The notes beneath the pieces were generated by a model that was not told the origin of the DNA, did not search any database, and saw only the letters and a list, made by a program, of their open reading frames with translations. A DNA stretch of 64,000 bases, taken from positions 1 through 64,000 of the forward strand of contig CAZKQJ010000014.1 of assembly GCA_964554875.1 (NCBI GenBank). Direction: 5' to 3'. Every line of letters begins with the position of its first letter. Position 1 is the first letter of the stretch. The DNA comes from Marispirochaeta sp964554875 (GTDB taxonomy: Bacteria > Spirochaetota > Spirochaetia > JC444 > Marispirochaetaceae). This document shows positions 48,445-57,580 of this stretch, in pieces. Made by a program: the position numbers and the translations under genes.

Positions 48445-49932
48445 ATGCTGAGCTTTGAAACAGGCCGTACAGGAGATATCATCCCCGTCATGGACGGCAG
48501 AGCCCTGATATCCCGCTTCAATCCTCCCCGGGAAGCAGAACGTTTTATCCGATCGAGTATCAAGGATACCTTTCAAGCCTCCGGTACGCTGCTTATCGTC
48601 GGAGAACTGCTTGGATACTTTGCCAGGGCCGCCCGCAGGGAGCATCCGGAGATCAGAATAATCAGCTTGTCGCTGCATCAGGATCTCATGCCGGAAGTTC
48701 AGCCCCCAGGAGAGAAGGATATATGCTGGTCCCCGGCTTCAGGACCATTGGAAGCCCTGCTCACGAACAGTCTTGACGAGGAGACCCTGCTTTATCGGGG
48801 CTTTTGCATCCTGGAATGGCAGCCGTCGATAGACGCATTTTCCGATACCGCCACAGAGGTCCTGGAGAAAATCCAGCGCCGCATACGAATACTGAATGGT
48901 AATATAACAACTATTAAGGCCTTCGGTTTCCGCTGGATCCGGAACAGTATATCCAACTTCCTTTTCACCCGGAAGTTTTGCCGTATAGCCGAAGCCCGGG
49001 GACCATTTCTGATTGCAGCGTCGGGACCGAGCCTGAATGAGGGCAGGGAGTATATTCAAAGGAGCCGGGCGGCGCTGCTTGCCCTGCCTTCCACTCTCTG
49101 TTTTCTCAGGGACCTGGGACGTCCTCCGGATATCATTCTTCAAACCGATCCCGGATATTATGCCTCTCTGCATCTGGCGGAAGCTCAGGAGATGAAGGTA
49201 CCGGTGGCCGCTCCCCTGTTCACTGATTCCTGCATTCGGCGACACTCCGGACCGGTGCTGCCCTTAAGCTGCGGTGAAGCCTTTGAGGAGGCGCTCTGGG
49301 CCCTCCTCGGGATAGAGCCCGTACGCATTCCTGCCATGGGAACCGTTGCCGCCAGCGCCATCCTCTTCTCCCTCGGCCTGAGCCGGGATCCTGTAATCGT
49401 TGCCGGACTCGACCTGTGCTATGATGATATTCATCCTCATGTGCGTCCCCACAGTTTCGACCCAGTTTTTGCAGAAGGGACCTGCCGTACCCGTCCCCTC
49501 TATTCCCGGAGATACCGCTACACCCGGGACACGGCGCTGGAGCAGGGGCAGTCTCCGGCCCTCAAAACCTACAGCGACTGGTTTTCCGGTCTCAGCAAAG
49601 ATTTAACAGTCCGGCTGCGCAGACTCAATCCATCAAGGATTCACCTCCCCATTCCATCCGTTCACACTCGTGAGATGAACGGAAATCGGGAGCCCCGGGG
49701 ATCGCTCTCCTTTCTCGAGCTCTCGGTACCTGCCTTCAGGGTCAGACGGGAACGGCTGCTAAGACTCCTGGAAAACATTTACAATGACGCTTCACGGAAC
49801 CCCTCTTCTCCTCTGTTTCGGGAACTCCGCGTTAAACTATGCCCCCCGGGAGTCGACGAGAACCCGGATAAATACACTGCAGGGGAGATCCTGAGGTTAC
49901 AGGAGATCGCTGCGTGCATGGAGGCTCCGTGA
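48445..49932 (+). CDS. DUF115 motility-accessory protein (MptE-like), copy 1
   Basis: 495 aa. The central DUF115 domain reads FLIAASGPSLNEGREYI, RAALLALPSTLCFLRDLG, PPDIILQTDPGYYAS, IPAMGTVAASAILFSLGL and VIVAGLDLCYDDIHPHV. The family unites archaeal 6-hydroxymethylpterin diphosphokinase (MptE) and flagellin-modifying Maf proteins that attach nonulosonic acids. In a spirochaete the second role is the better guess. The GSG-x-SL motif (ASGPSL) is the likely nucleotide-binding loop. It overlaps the second copy by GTGA. Confidence 0.85.
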   Translation: MLSFETGRTGDIIPVMDGRALISRFNPPREAERFIRSSIKDTFQASGTLLIVGELLGYFARAARREHPEIRIISLSLHQDLMPEVQPPGEKDICWSPASGPLEALLTNSLDEETLLYRGFCILEWQPSIDAFSDTATEVLEKIQRRIRILNGNITTIKAFGFRWIRNSISNFLFTRKFCRIAEARGPFLIAASGPSLNEGREYIQRSRAALLALPSTLCFLRDLGRPPDIILQTDPGYYASLHLAEAQEMKVPVAAPLFTDSCIRRHSGPVLPLSCGEAFEEALWALLGIEPVRIPAMGTVAASAILFSLGLSRDPVIVAGLDLCYDDIHPHVRPHSFDPVFAEGTCRTRPLYSRRYRYTRDTALEQGQSPALKTYSDWFSGLSKDLTVRLRRLNPSRIHLPIPSVHTREMNGNREPRGSLSFLELSVPAFRVRRERLLRLLENIYNDASRNPSSPLFRELRVKLCPPGVDENPDKYTAGEILRLQEIAACMEAP

Positions 49933-51545
49933 ACCTCTTTGACGCTAATCTGGACATCCTCCGCCGCCGCTTTCCGGATATTGCCCGCAGGGTCGCCGCT
50001 GCAGAACCGGCGCAGGATATCCTCTTTTCCACATCGAAAAACGGCCTGCAGATAGTCTACGAGCTTTTCGGGAATCGAGAGTATCCGCTGCATTCAACGG
50101 TCGACCCTTCCCGGGAGGCCCAGCGTCTTCTTCAGGCGGCAGGAGACTCAGGATTTTCAGTTGTATACGGCCTTGGAGCCGCCTGGCACCTGGAAGGATT
50201 GCTGAAATGTAAAAACAGGGAGGTCCTTGTTATCATTGACGGACCGGGACGCCTCAGGAGCTTTATCAGCGCCAGAGACTATCGGGAACTTCTGGAGCAT
50301 CCCCGCCTCAGAATTCTCCTTGACCCCGGTCCGGAGGACTTGGCGGAGCACCTGCGTAACAGCTATCTGCCCGGGCTCCACGGGGGCTTCAGTTTCAGCT
50401 GTTTGCCTGCCCTCTCTACCCGCAGGCGGGAACGCTATGAGCAGCTCAGGCATGCCGCCGATCTTGCCCTGAACCAGATCAGAAACGATTTTTCAGTCCA
50501 GGCCCACTTCGGTCTTCTGTGGAGTCGCAATTGTATTGCCAATCTGGCGTACCTAAAGGATTTTACAGCCGCCTCGGCGTATGCTCCTCTCCTCACTGAA
50601 CTACAAAAAAACAGGGCCATCCTGGTCGGAGCCGGACCCAGTCTGCGGGAAGACCGGGATTTGATACTGCAGATGGCTGCTGATTCACTGCTTGTCGGCG
50701 TGGACACAGCCCTCCCCTTTCTTCAGCAACTGGACCTGAAACCGGACCTTGTTGTAAGCATGGACAGCCAGTATTATACCCTGCTTCACGCCCTGAAGCC
50801 GGGAAGTCTGGACATCCCCTGGGTCCTCACCCTCTCCGCTCCTCCGGCACTGTTCCGCAGCCTTGGAAGACCCTTTATATTCGCCGGGGGCATCCCCATG
50901 GAGCTGTCCTTTGCCCGAAAAACGGGGATTCCCCGCATGGATACCCGGGGAGGGAACGTTCTTCAGGCTGCCCTCTCGCTGGTCCTTTCCATGGGAATGG
51001 AAGATATCACTCTCTTTGGCGCCGACTATGCCCAGCCCGGGGGCATTCCCTACGCTCCGGGAACCTACGTGGATCAGTGGTTTCGCATCAGGGAGACCCG
51101 AACAACTCCGTACCTCGGGCAGTCCCTCGGGTTTACCTTCAAGGGACGACTGGAACAGGATATCCGTGAATACGATCCCCTCTATCCCTGCAGACGTCTT
51201 GACCGATACAGGGAGAATATGGAGACGTACCTGCAGCGCTCTTCCAGCAGGCTGAAAATTCACGGAGTCGCTGCCTCCCTGCTGTCGGCAGTCAGGAGAA
51301 CCCCGGTGCCCCGTATAGAGTCTTTTCAGCTCAGGGTTCCGGAGGACTCCCCGAGACCTTCCGAGTTCCTGCGGGAGATCTCTGGAGAGATCAGAAACGG
51401 CGCGCCCGGAACAGTACAGCTTTTGTATCCTCTCATCTCCTACCTGAGAAACCGGGAGAGATCAGGAGGAACAGACCCGGACGAAATCATCGAAGAAGCC
51501 CGCGGCCTTTTTCTGGATCTCGTTTCTCTCTATGCAGGAGAATAG
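49929..51545 (+). CDS. DUF115 motility-accessory protein (MptE-like), copy 2
   Basis: About 538 aa from the GTG at 49929, preceded by GGAGG and overlapping the preceding stop as GTGA; a GTG at 49914 would add 5 residues. The DUF115 core is AILVGAGPSLREDRDLI, LLVGVDTALPFLQQL, KPDLVVSMDSQYYT, NVLQAALSLVLSMGM and ITLFGADYAQPGG. Copies 1 and 2 share the same layout but differ strongly in sequence, so they are old paralogues that may modify different targets. The N-terminal 210 residues are specific to this protein. It converges on the Memo-like gene with a 16-base overlap. Confidence 0.85.
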   Translation: MNLFDANLDILRRRFPDIARRVAAAEPAQDILFSTSKNGLQIVYELFGNREYPLHSTVDPSREAQRLLQAAGDSGFSVVYGLGAAWHLEGLLKCKNREVLVIIDGPGRLRSFISARDYRELLEHPRLRILLDPGPEDLAEHLRNSYLPGLHGGFSFSCLPALSTRRRERYEQLRHAADLALNQIRNDFSVQAHFGLLWSRNCIANLAYLKDFTAASAYAPLLTELQKNRAILVGAGPSLREDRDLILQMAADSLLVGVDTALPFLQQLDLKPDLVVSMDSQYYTLLHALKPGSLDIPWVLTLSAPPALFRSLGRPFIFAGGIPMELSFARKTGIPRMDTRGGNVLQAALSLVLSMGMEDITLFGADYAQPGGIPYAPGTYVDQWFRIRETRTTPYLGQSLGFTFKGRLEQDIREYDPLYPCRRLDRYRENMETYLQRSSSRLKIHGVAASLLSAVRRTPVPRIESFQLRVPEDSPRPSEFLREISGEIRNGAPGTVQLLYPLISYLRNRERSGGTDPDEIIEEARGLFLDLVSLYAGE

Positions 51546-52360
51546 AGCAGCGCAGCATACCCCACCAGGTTTTCCGAGGGCATCATATCATAGCTGGTGC
51601 TGTACTCAAGGAGCTCGCTTCGTCTGCAGCCCGAGGAAAAGGCAAAGGATACTGCGCTTGCCGCAGCACCGGGAGAACACGCCGAGTGTTCCGCGAGCCC
51701 GAGGCGCAGAATCTGCTGCACATCTCCCTTCATCGCAGCCTGAATAAAGCGATGGTCATTGACATCACGTATCCAGGCATATGCTTCTGCCGCAGTACCC
51801 ATGGGAGTAAAGCCGTAGCCGGGACCGTAATGGGTCAAATCCGTCGAACCGATCATACCTATCTTGACACTCTCCTCCCGCTCATACTCAGCGAGCATAC
51901 AGCCCAATTCGGAGGCAAGTCCGGAAGGAGGAGCGCGAAGCACAACAATGGGTGTATCCGGATGATAGTAGGCAATCAGGGGCAGCTGGACTTCCGTTGT
52001 ATTGTCTGTTTCGCTGGAATGACGAATGTCGAAACGGGACTCGATGGAATCAGCCAGCGCACGGTGAGTCTCGATGAATCCGGCGGGAGTATTATACGCA
52101 CTGTAGGGTAAAAGCCAGATCGTGTCGCCCGGACCAAGATGACCTCCCACGAGGACAAGGACATCGCAGGACGCCATGGCAGAAATTGCCCTGGCGGCGG
52201 TTTTCCCGGAGAAACTCCAGCCCGCGTGGGGAACAATGCAGGCGCATCCCCCTGGACTGTATGCTGCCCCGTCCAGCTTTTCAAGAAAGGAACGTATCTG
52301 GCTCCTGCTTCTGGGATACCAGCCGGCAGGAAGCCCCGGATTATGGATTCCCTCTTTCAT
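51530..52360 (-). CDS. Memo-like protein (AmmeMemoRadiSam system protein B)
   Basis: 276 aa. The Memo/extradiol-dioxygenase-like fold is shown by IVPHAGWSFSG, LVLVGGHLGP, TEVQLPLIAYYHPD, GMIGSTDLTHYGP and EHSACSPGAAASA. The His residues match the metal site of Memo proteins. The family is usually fused or linked to AMMECR1 and a radical SAM protein; neither is nearby, so it is an orphan member. The C-x4-A end differs from the usual CG-x-G. Substrate and reaction are not known. Confidence 0.85.
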   Translation of the reverse strand: MKEGIHNPGLPAGWYPRSRSQIRSFLEKLDGAAYSPGGCACIVPHAGWSFSGKTAARAISAMASCDVLVLVGGHLGPGDTIWLLPYSAYNTPAGFIETHRALADSIESRFDIRHSSETDNTTEVQLPLIAYYHPDTPIVVLRAPPSGLASELGCMLAEYEREESVKIGMIGSTDLTHYGPGYGFTPMGTAAEAYAWIRDVNDHRFIQAAMKGDVQQILRLGLAEHSACSPGAAASAVSFAFSSGCRRSELLEYSTSYDMMPSENLVGYAALLYSPA

Positions 52361-52407
52361 TCCTTGTATTGTGACATGACAAAAGAGAAAAAACCAGAAT
52401 AAATCGA

Positions 52408-52435
52408 TTCACTTTTCCGGTATTTACCGTATAAT
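52408..52435 (+). promoter_or_regulatory. Promoter of a leaderless message, with spacer palindrome
   Basis: TTCACT at 52408-52413, 16-base spacer and consensus TATAAT at 52430-52435. The ATG at 52442 lies 7 bases after the -10 box, exactly where transcription should begin, so the message is probably leaderless. CGGTA-TT-TACCG at 52418-52429 is an inverted repeat inside the spacer. Confidence 0.6.
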
Positions 52436-52441
52436 AGGCCT

Positions 52442-53419
52442 ATGAATAAGGTTGTTGTGCAAACCTATGCCGCATTAATTATTCTTGTCCTGCTCTCGGC
52501 ATCAAGCTATGTCCTGTATGACCTTACCCGTCTTTCCCGCCGAAATTACGAGTATAAGCGTGAAGATATTACGGAACTGGCAATGCTCATTCGCAGCGGC
52601 GGAACTCCAGGAAGCGCGGAGCTGCAGGATATTTTACGTATCGATATTGTAGAGGGAGAAAATGAACGTGTGCTGTACCGTTCAAGGGCCCTCTCTTCCT
52701 CCCTTCTTTCCCTTGTCAACGGAACCTACGAGTATTCCTTAAACAGCAGCCGTCCCGCTGCATTGCTTAGAATCCGGAGTTCGCTTATAGACCGGGAAGA
52801 ACTTCTCCCCCGGTTCCGGATTCTCCTGTATACTGCAAGCGCTGCGGTACTGCTCTCCGGACTGATTCTGGCCTTTTCTCCCCGTTCGAGGCCGGAAGAA
52901 AAGGTGGAGGTTCAGGCCCTTTCTGCTCCCGTCGGTTCTGAGCCCGATCATGAGTCGGGACTTATGTCAAGTGAGCATCTTTCCATGCGACTTGAATCGG
53001 AATTGAAACGGGCGGCCTCCTTCGACCAGGACCTTACAGTTGCCATGATCGTCTTCGAGGGCCTCGATCCGGTTCTGAAATTGAAAGATGTTTCTCCGGA
53101 GATACGGCAGTTCTTTGTTTTTCGGGACCTCTGTTTTGAATACGGGTCCGACGAGGTCTGCCTGCTCCTGCCGAATACGGATCTCGATGACGGAATTCGG
53201 ACAGTCCGTGATTTCCGCAAACAGCTGGAAAGGATATATCCTCATATCATTTCCTGGGGAGGCCTGAGTTCGCGAAGCGGGCGTCTTATCGACCCGGACC
53301 TTCTTCTCACCGAAGCAGAATCAGCCCTTCGGAAGTCCCGACAGGATTCAGACCGGTCCGTCTTCGGATTCAGGGCAGATCCCGAAAAGTACCGGGCGCT
53401 TCTGGCTGAAACAGGCTGA
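52442..53419 (+). CDS. Membrane protein with a degenerate GGDEF domain
   Basis: 325 aa. Two membrane segments (about 5-27 and 126-145) enclose a periplasmic sensor-like region of about 100 residues. The cytoplasmic part (about 170-320) has the diguanylate-cyclase fold, including FEYGSDEVCLLLPNTDLDDG, where the GGDEF motif is replaced by GSDEV (235-239), and the typical end LIDPDLLLTEAESALRKSRQ. The change of the second Gly to Ser and the Phe to Val suggests no cyclase activity; it could bind c-di-GMP or GTP as a receptor. There is no proper ribosome-binding site, in keeping with a leaderless start. It converges on rnz. Confidence 0.75.
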   Translation: MNKVVVQTYAALIILVLLSASSYVLYDLTRLSRRNYEYKREDITELAMLIRSGGTPGSAELQDILRIDIVEGENERVLYRSRALSSSLLSLVNGTYEYSLNSSRPAALLRIRSSLIDREELLPRFRILLYTASAAVLLSGLILAFSPRSRPEEKVEVQALSAPVGSEPDHESGLMSSEHLSMRLESELKRAASFDQDLTVAMIVFEGLDPVLKLKDVSPEIRQFFVFRDLCFEYGSDEVCLLLPNTDLDDGIRTVRDFRKQLERIYPHIISWGGLSSRSGRLIDPDLLLTEAESALRKSRQDSDRSVFGFRADPEKYRALLAETG

Positions 53420-53433
53420 GTCCTGTTTGCAGC

Positions 53434-54372
53434 CTAATCCTCGTTGGGTATTTCCAGAACCTGCTGGTCCCTGGTCAAAAAAGTATCCGGGAATGTTTCC
53501 CGTGCCTCTTCCTTCAGTTTTTTGAGCTCCCGTTTGCCGTACCGGGGGCTGTAGTGGATTAGTCCCAGACGCTTTACACCTCCTGCATCCCTGGCAATGG
53601 TTGCGGCCTGCCTGGCGGTCAGGTGTTTCTTTTCCCGGGCGCTCTCTTCAAGATCGGATGCGAACATCCCCTCACAGATCAGCAGATCAGAACCGCTGAC
53701 CCGTGGGGCGATGTCATCGCGATAGACTGTATCGGTAACATAACTGAATTTTCTCCCCTTCCGGGGCTGTCCCATTACCTGGGATGGCTCAACCAGCTCT
53801 CCCTGTGCGTTTCGCACCGGATTTCCCTCCTGGAGAGCGGCCCACAGGGGTCCCACCGGAACATCGAGCTCCCGGGCCTTTTCCGGGTAAAAAACGCCGG
53901 GCCTCGGGTTTTCCACCAGGGTATACCCGAAACATGGCTTCGTGTGCTCAAGGGGAAAACTGGATATGCTGAAATCCTTACCCTCGAACACCGTGGCCCC
54001 TTCGGTGAACTCGATAACCCGGATTTCATAGTTTATATACATATCAAGAACACGCCGGTTTGCCTCCACATAATCCCGGATTTTTGGGGGACCGTATATA
54101 TACAAAGGTTCGTCCCTGTCAACCTGGGACGACAGCATCAGGATCCCCGGCAGTCCGGTAACATGGTCAGCGTGGGTATGAGAGATGAATATGGCGGAGA
54201 TCTTTTTCCAGCGCAGGTTCAGTTTGCGCAGGGAGACCTGTGTTCCCTCGCCGCAGTCGAAGAGGAACAGATCGCCGTCTTTTCGCAACAATACAGATGT
54301 TAAATGGCGGGAAGGCAGGGGCATCATCCCGCCGCTTCCGAGTACAAAGGCTTCAAGATTCATAGCAGGCAT
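53434..54372 (-). CDS. rnz: Ribonuclease Z
   Basis: 312 aa, the short bacterial form. The metallo-beta-lactamase motif SHTHADHVTGLPG (His65, His67, Asp69, His70) follows FDCGEGTQVSLR. Later ligands occur in EHTKPCFGY, the SDLLICEGMF segment and LIHYSPRY. It cuts tRNA precursors at the 3' end. The start is the ATG at 54372; a second ATG 3 codons on is possible. It is downstream of the DEDDh exonuclease gene in the same direction, 44 bases apart. Confidence 0.92.
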   Translation of the reverse strand: MPAMNLEAFVLGSGGMMPLPSRHLTSVLLRKDGDLFLFDCGEGTQVSLRKLNLRWKKISAIFISHTHADHVTGLPGILMLSSQVDRDEPLYIYGPPKIRDYVEANRRVLDMYINYEIRVIEFTEGATVFEGKDFSISSFPLEHTKPCFGYTLVENPRPGVFYPEKARELDVPVGPLWAALQEGNPVRNAQGELVEPSQVMGQPRKGRKFSYVTDTVYRDDIAPRVSGSDLLICEGMFASDLEESAREKKHLTARQAATIARDAGGVKRLGLIHYSPRYGKRELKKLKEEARETFPDTFLTRDQQVLEIPNED

Positions 54373-54416
54373 GAACCTACCATAAAAGGGAGCCAGTGAG
54401 AAGAGACATACAAAAT

Positions 54417-55043
54417 TCAGCGGCGAGGATAGGGACGGGTTCGGGATCGACGTATGATATCGCGGGCTTTCAATTCAGCGCCGTCGCTAATGCGTGAGAC
54501 AATAAGATTCAACAGCTTCACGGAACACCGGGCATCATCAAGGGCACGATGATACTTTCCGTTCCCCAGCCCGTAGCGTCGGCTCAGGTTTTCCAGGCTG
54601 TAGCTGGCCTCGCCTTTGAGTACGGCGCGGGCGAAACTGCAGGTATCAATTCCCGGGACTGCGGGCATGGCCGTACCGCATTTACGGCATCCGGCATCGA
54701 GAAAGGCAAGGTCAAAGTTTATATTGTGGCCCACAAGGATCGCTCCCTCCAGAAATGCAAGAAGAGATGGAAAAATCTCCTCCAGTTCCGGAGCATCCGC
54801 CACCATCCCTTCGTCTATTCCATGAACCGCCGTCGCTGCGGACGGGATTCCCCCCGGAGGACGGACAAAGGATGCAAAGGAATCAATCTCACGCCCGCCC
54901 TGGGATAAAACGGCGCCGACTTCGACAATCGAGTCGGAACCGGGGTAGAGCCCCGTGGTTTCAAAGTCGATGGCACAGAAAAGAGCCTCCCCGTAAGGAA
55001 GCTCCTCCTGGCTGGGTCTGTAGAAATCAAGGAAACCTTCCAT
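54417..55043 (-). CDS. DEDDh 3'-5' exonuclease (DnaQ-like)
   Basis: 208 aa. ExoI AIDFETTGLYPGSDSIVEVG (DFE), ExoII VGHNINFDLAFLD and ExoIII HRALDDARCSVKLL, the DEDDh set complete. Size and lack of a second domain match stand-alone epsilon-like proofreading subunits or RNase T-type enzymes; the choice cannot be made here. GGAG lies 10 bases before the ATG. It follows clpC by 32 bases in the same direction. Confidence 0.9.
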   Translation of the reverse strand: MEGFLDFYRPSQEELPYGEALFCAIDFETTGLYPGSDSIVEVGAVLSQGGREIDSFASFVRPPGGIPSAATAVHGIDEGMVADAPELEEIFPSLLAFLEGAILVGHNINFDLAFLDAGCRKCGTAMPAVPGIDTCSFARAVLKGEASYSLENLSRRYGLGNGKYHRALDDARCSVKLLNLIVSRISDGAELKARDIIRRSRTRPYPRR

Positions 55044-55075
55044 CAGCAGCTACTCCAGGTTCAGAACAGTGACAA

Positions 55076-57580
55076 TCAATTGACCACTTCCGCCGGAGCA
55101 GGAAGCTTTTTCTGGGTTTTTACCCGGAAGGATATCCTGCCATTTCGTACACTTACCTGAATAACGTTGCCGGATGCGCATTTCCCCTTTAAAATCTCCA
55201 TGGAGAGGGGGTCCTCCAGCTCTTTCTGAATGATCCTGCGCATCGGACGGGCCCCGAACTTGACATCATAGCCCTTGTCAAGCAGCAGGTCTTTCGCCTT
55301 TTTACTGATCTCCAGGAAAATATTCATCTCCAGCAGTCTCAGCCGTACCTCATCCACCAGAATATCGAAGATGGTTGAAACCTGATCGCGGCTCAGACTG
55401 TGGAATACAACAATTTCGTCCACCCGGTTTATAAACTCGGGACGGAAAAAGCGCTTCAGCTCGTTCATGGCGGATGCCTTGATTTCCGAGTGGTCCAGTA
55501 TTCCGTCGTCCGCCCGGAACCCGAGGCTCGAGTCCCGGGTAATCTCCCTGGCCCCAGCGTTAGAGGTCATGATCAGAACCGTGTTGCGGAAGGATACCTT
55601 GTGACCCAGGTTATCCTGCAGCTCCCCCTCCTCCAGCACCTGAAGCAAAATATTGAAAACATCTGGATGGGCCTTCTCTATCTCATCCAGCAGAATGACA
55701 CTGTAGGGGCGGCGCCTGATCTTCTCAGTAAGAATTCCGCCCTCTTCGTAGCCCACATAACCCGGAGGAGCTCCCACGAGTCTGGAAACATTGTGCTTCT
55801 CCATAAAATCCGACATATCTATGCGGATCAGGGAGTTCTCGTCCCCGAAAAGAAAAACAGCCAGGGTTTTAGCCAGCAGGGATTTCCCCACCCCTGTAGG
55901 ACCGAGAAAGACGAAGGAACCCAGGGGACGTTTCGGCGAGCTCAAGCCCGTTCTGGAACGCCGTATGGCCGAAGCAATGACACTGATGGCGTCGTCCTGT
56001 CCAATGACGGTTTTGTGGAGTTCCGCTTCAATATCAAGCAGCTTCTCCGATTCACTCTGGGCCAGCCGGGAAACGGGAATCCCCGTAATACGGGCGATAA
56101 TGGCGTGAATATCCTCGGCATCGACAATATTGCGCTCGGACCGCAGGCTGTCCTTCCAGCCCTTTTTAAGGTCCTCCACCTGGCCCTTCAGCTGTCGTAC
56201 CGTATCCCGCAGCGCGGCAGCCCGTTCGTAGTCCTGATTGTTCACCAGACTGATCTTTTCCTGGGTAAGACTTTCGATCTCCATTTCCAGTTCCGAAAGT
56301 TCCGAGGGTCGTACGCTGTTCCGGATGCGCTTGTGGCTTCCGGCTTCGTCCAGCAGGTCGATAGCCTTGTCAGGGAGAAAACGCTCGATTATGTAACGGT
56401 GGGACAGACTGACGGCAGCTTCAATAGCCTTGTCGGTGTAGATTACGTTATGATGATCCTCGTACTGCCGCTTTATACCCCTCAGGATTTCTATGGTTTC
56501 GTCTACCGAGGGCTCCTTGACGTAGATGCTCTGGAAACGTCGCTCCAGAGCCGCGTCCTTTTCTATATATTTCTTGTATTCGTTCAGGGTAGTGGCACCG
56601 ATACACTGAAGCTCTCCCCGGGAGAGGGCCGGCTTGAGCATATTTGATGCATCGATTGCGCCCTCCGCCCCGCCTGCTCCGATTATGGTATGAAGCTCGT
56701 CAATAAAGAGGACCACGTTTCCTGCACTGAGGATTTCCTTCATAACCCGTTTCAGGCGGTCTTCGAATTCACCCCGATACTTTGTACCTGCAATCAGCGA
56801 GGCAAGATCCAGGGTGACTACACGCTTGTCGATCAGCACTTCCGGAGCCGTTCCGTCGGTTATCCGCTGGGCCAGGCCCTCGACTATGGCGGTTTTGCCA
56901 ACGCCCGGTTCTCCAATGAGCACCGGATTGTTCTTGGTACGCCGGGCGAGAATCTGAATGACCCGCTCAATCTCGTCCTCCCGACCGATAACGGGGTCCA
57001 GCTTTTTCTGCACCGCATAATCCGTCAGGTCCCTGGAGAACTCATCCAGAGTAGGAGTCGCCTTCTTGGGATGCTGCTGGGTCCGTTTCTGCTGGCCCGC
57101 AGAAGCAGCGCTCTTGCGCGTCTGGGCCTGCTGGGCGGCACTGGAACCGGAAAGATCGGTTATCGCCGAGCGAAGAGCCTCGACATTAACGTTATACTTG
57201 GCAAGCGTCCGGGCTACGACACTGCCTGTCTCTCTGGCCGCAGCAAGCAAAAGATGCTCGGTACCGATATACTCATGGCCCAGATTCCGGGCCTCTTCGG
57301 CACTGTCTTCCAGCATCTTTTTACCCCGCTTAGACGGGGGAACATCCCCGAGAATAAAACCCGTATGCCGCTTGGGAATACTCTTTTCAATCTCAAGCTG
57401 CAGTTCCACCGGGTCTACCTTCAGCTCTTTCAGGGCCTTATAACCGACCCCTTCACCATCCTTCAGAAGGGCAAGAATGATATGTTCCGGCAGAAGCTTG
57501 TCGGAATGAAACCGTTTTGCCTCTTCCTGGGCGAAGATTGTCAATAAACGCTGGGCCCTCTGGGTCAAGCCTTTAAACAT
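55076..57580 (-). CDS. clpC: ATP-dependent unfoldase ClpC
   Basis: 834 aa. Two N-terminal Clp repeats (HSDKLLPEHIILALLKDGEG, GHEYIGTEHLLLAAARETG), a Gln/Ala/Lys-rich linker (about 145-175), AAA-1 with GEPGVGKT (223-230), a UVR-containing middle domain (about 435-470, NNQDYERAAALRD), and AAA-2 with GPTGVGKS (about 556-563). It unfolds proteins for ClpP. The gene overlaps mcsB by 8 bases, so the McsA-McsB-ClpC set is co-translated. No ctsR repressor gene is present in this unit. Confidence 0.96.
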   Translation of the reverse strand: MFKGLTQRAQRLLTIFAQEEAKRFHSDKLLPEHIILALLKDGEGVGYKALKELKVDPVELQLEIEKSIPKRHTGFILGDVPPSKRGKKMLEDSAEEARNLGHEYIGTEHLLLAAARETGSVVARTLAKYNVNVEALRSAITDLSGSSAAQQAQTRKSAASAGQQKRTQQHPKKATPTLDEFSRDLTDYAVQKKLDPVIGREDEIERVIQILARRTKNNPVLIGEPGVGKTAIVEGLAQRITDGTAPEVLIDKRVVTLDLASLIAGTKYRGEFEDRLKRVMKEILSAGNVVLFIDELHTIIGAGGAEGAIDASNMLKPALSRGELQCIGATTLNEYKKYIEKDAALERRFQSIYVKEPSVDETIEILRGIKRQYEDHHNVIYTDKAIEAAVSLSHRYIIERFLPDKAIDLLDEAGSHKRIRNSVRPSELSELEMEIESLTQEKISLVNNQDYERAAALRDTVRQLKGQVEDLKKGWKDSLRSERNIVDAEDIHAIIARITGIPVSRLAQSESEKLLDIEAELHKTVIGQDDAISVIASAIRRSRTGLSSPKRPLGSFVFLGPTGVGKSLLAKTLAVFLFGDENSLIRIDMSDFMEKHNVSRLVGAPPGYVGYEEGGILTEKIRRRPYSVILLDEIEKAHPDVFNILLQVLEEGELQDNLGHKVSFRNTVLIMTSNAGAREITRDSSLGFRADDGILDHSEIKASAMNELKRFFRPEFINRVDEIVVFHSLSRDQVSTIFDILVDEVRLRLLEMNIFLEISKKAKDLLLDKGYDVKFGARPMRRIIQKELEDPLSMEILKGKCASGNVIQVSVRNGRISFRVKTQKKLPAPAEVVN

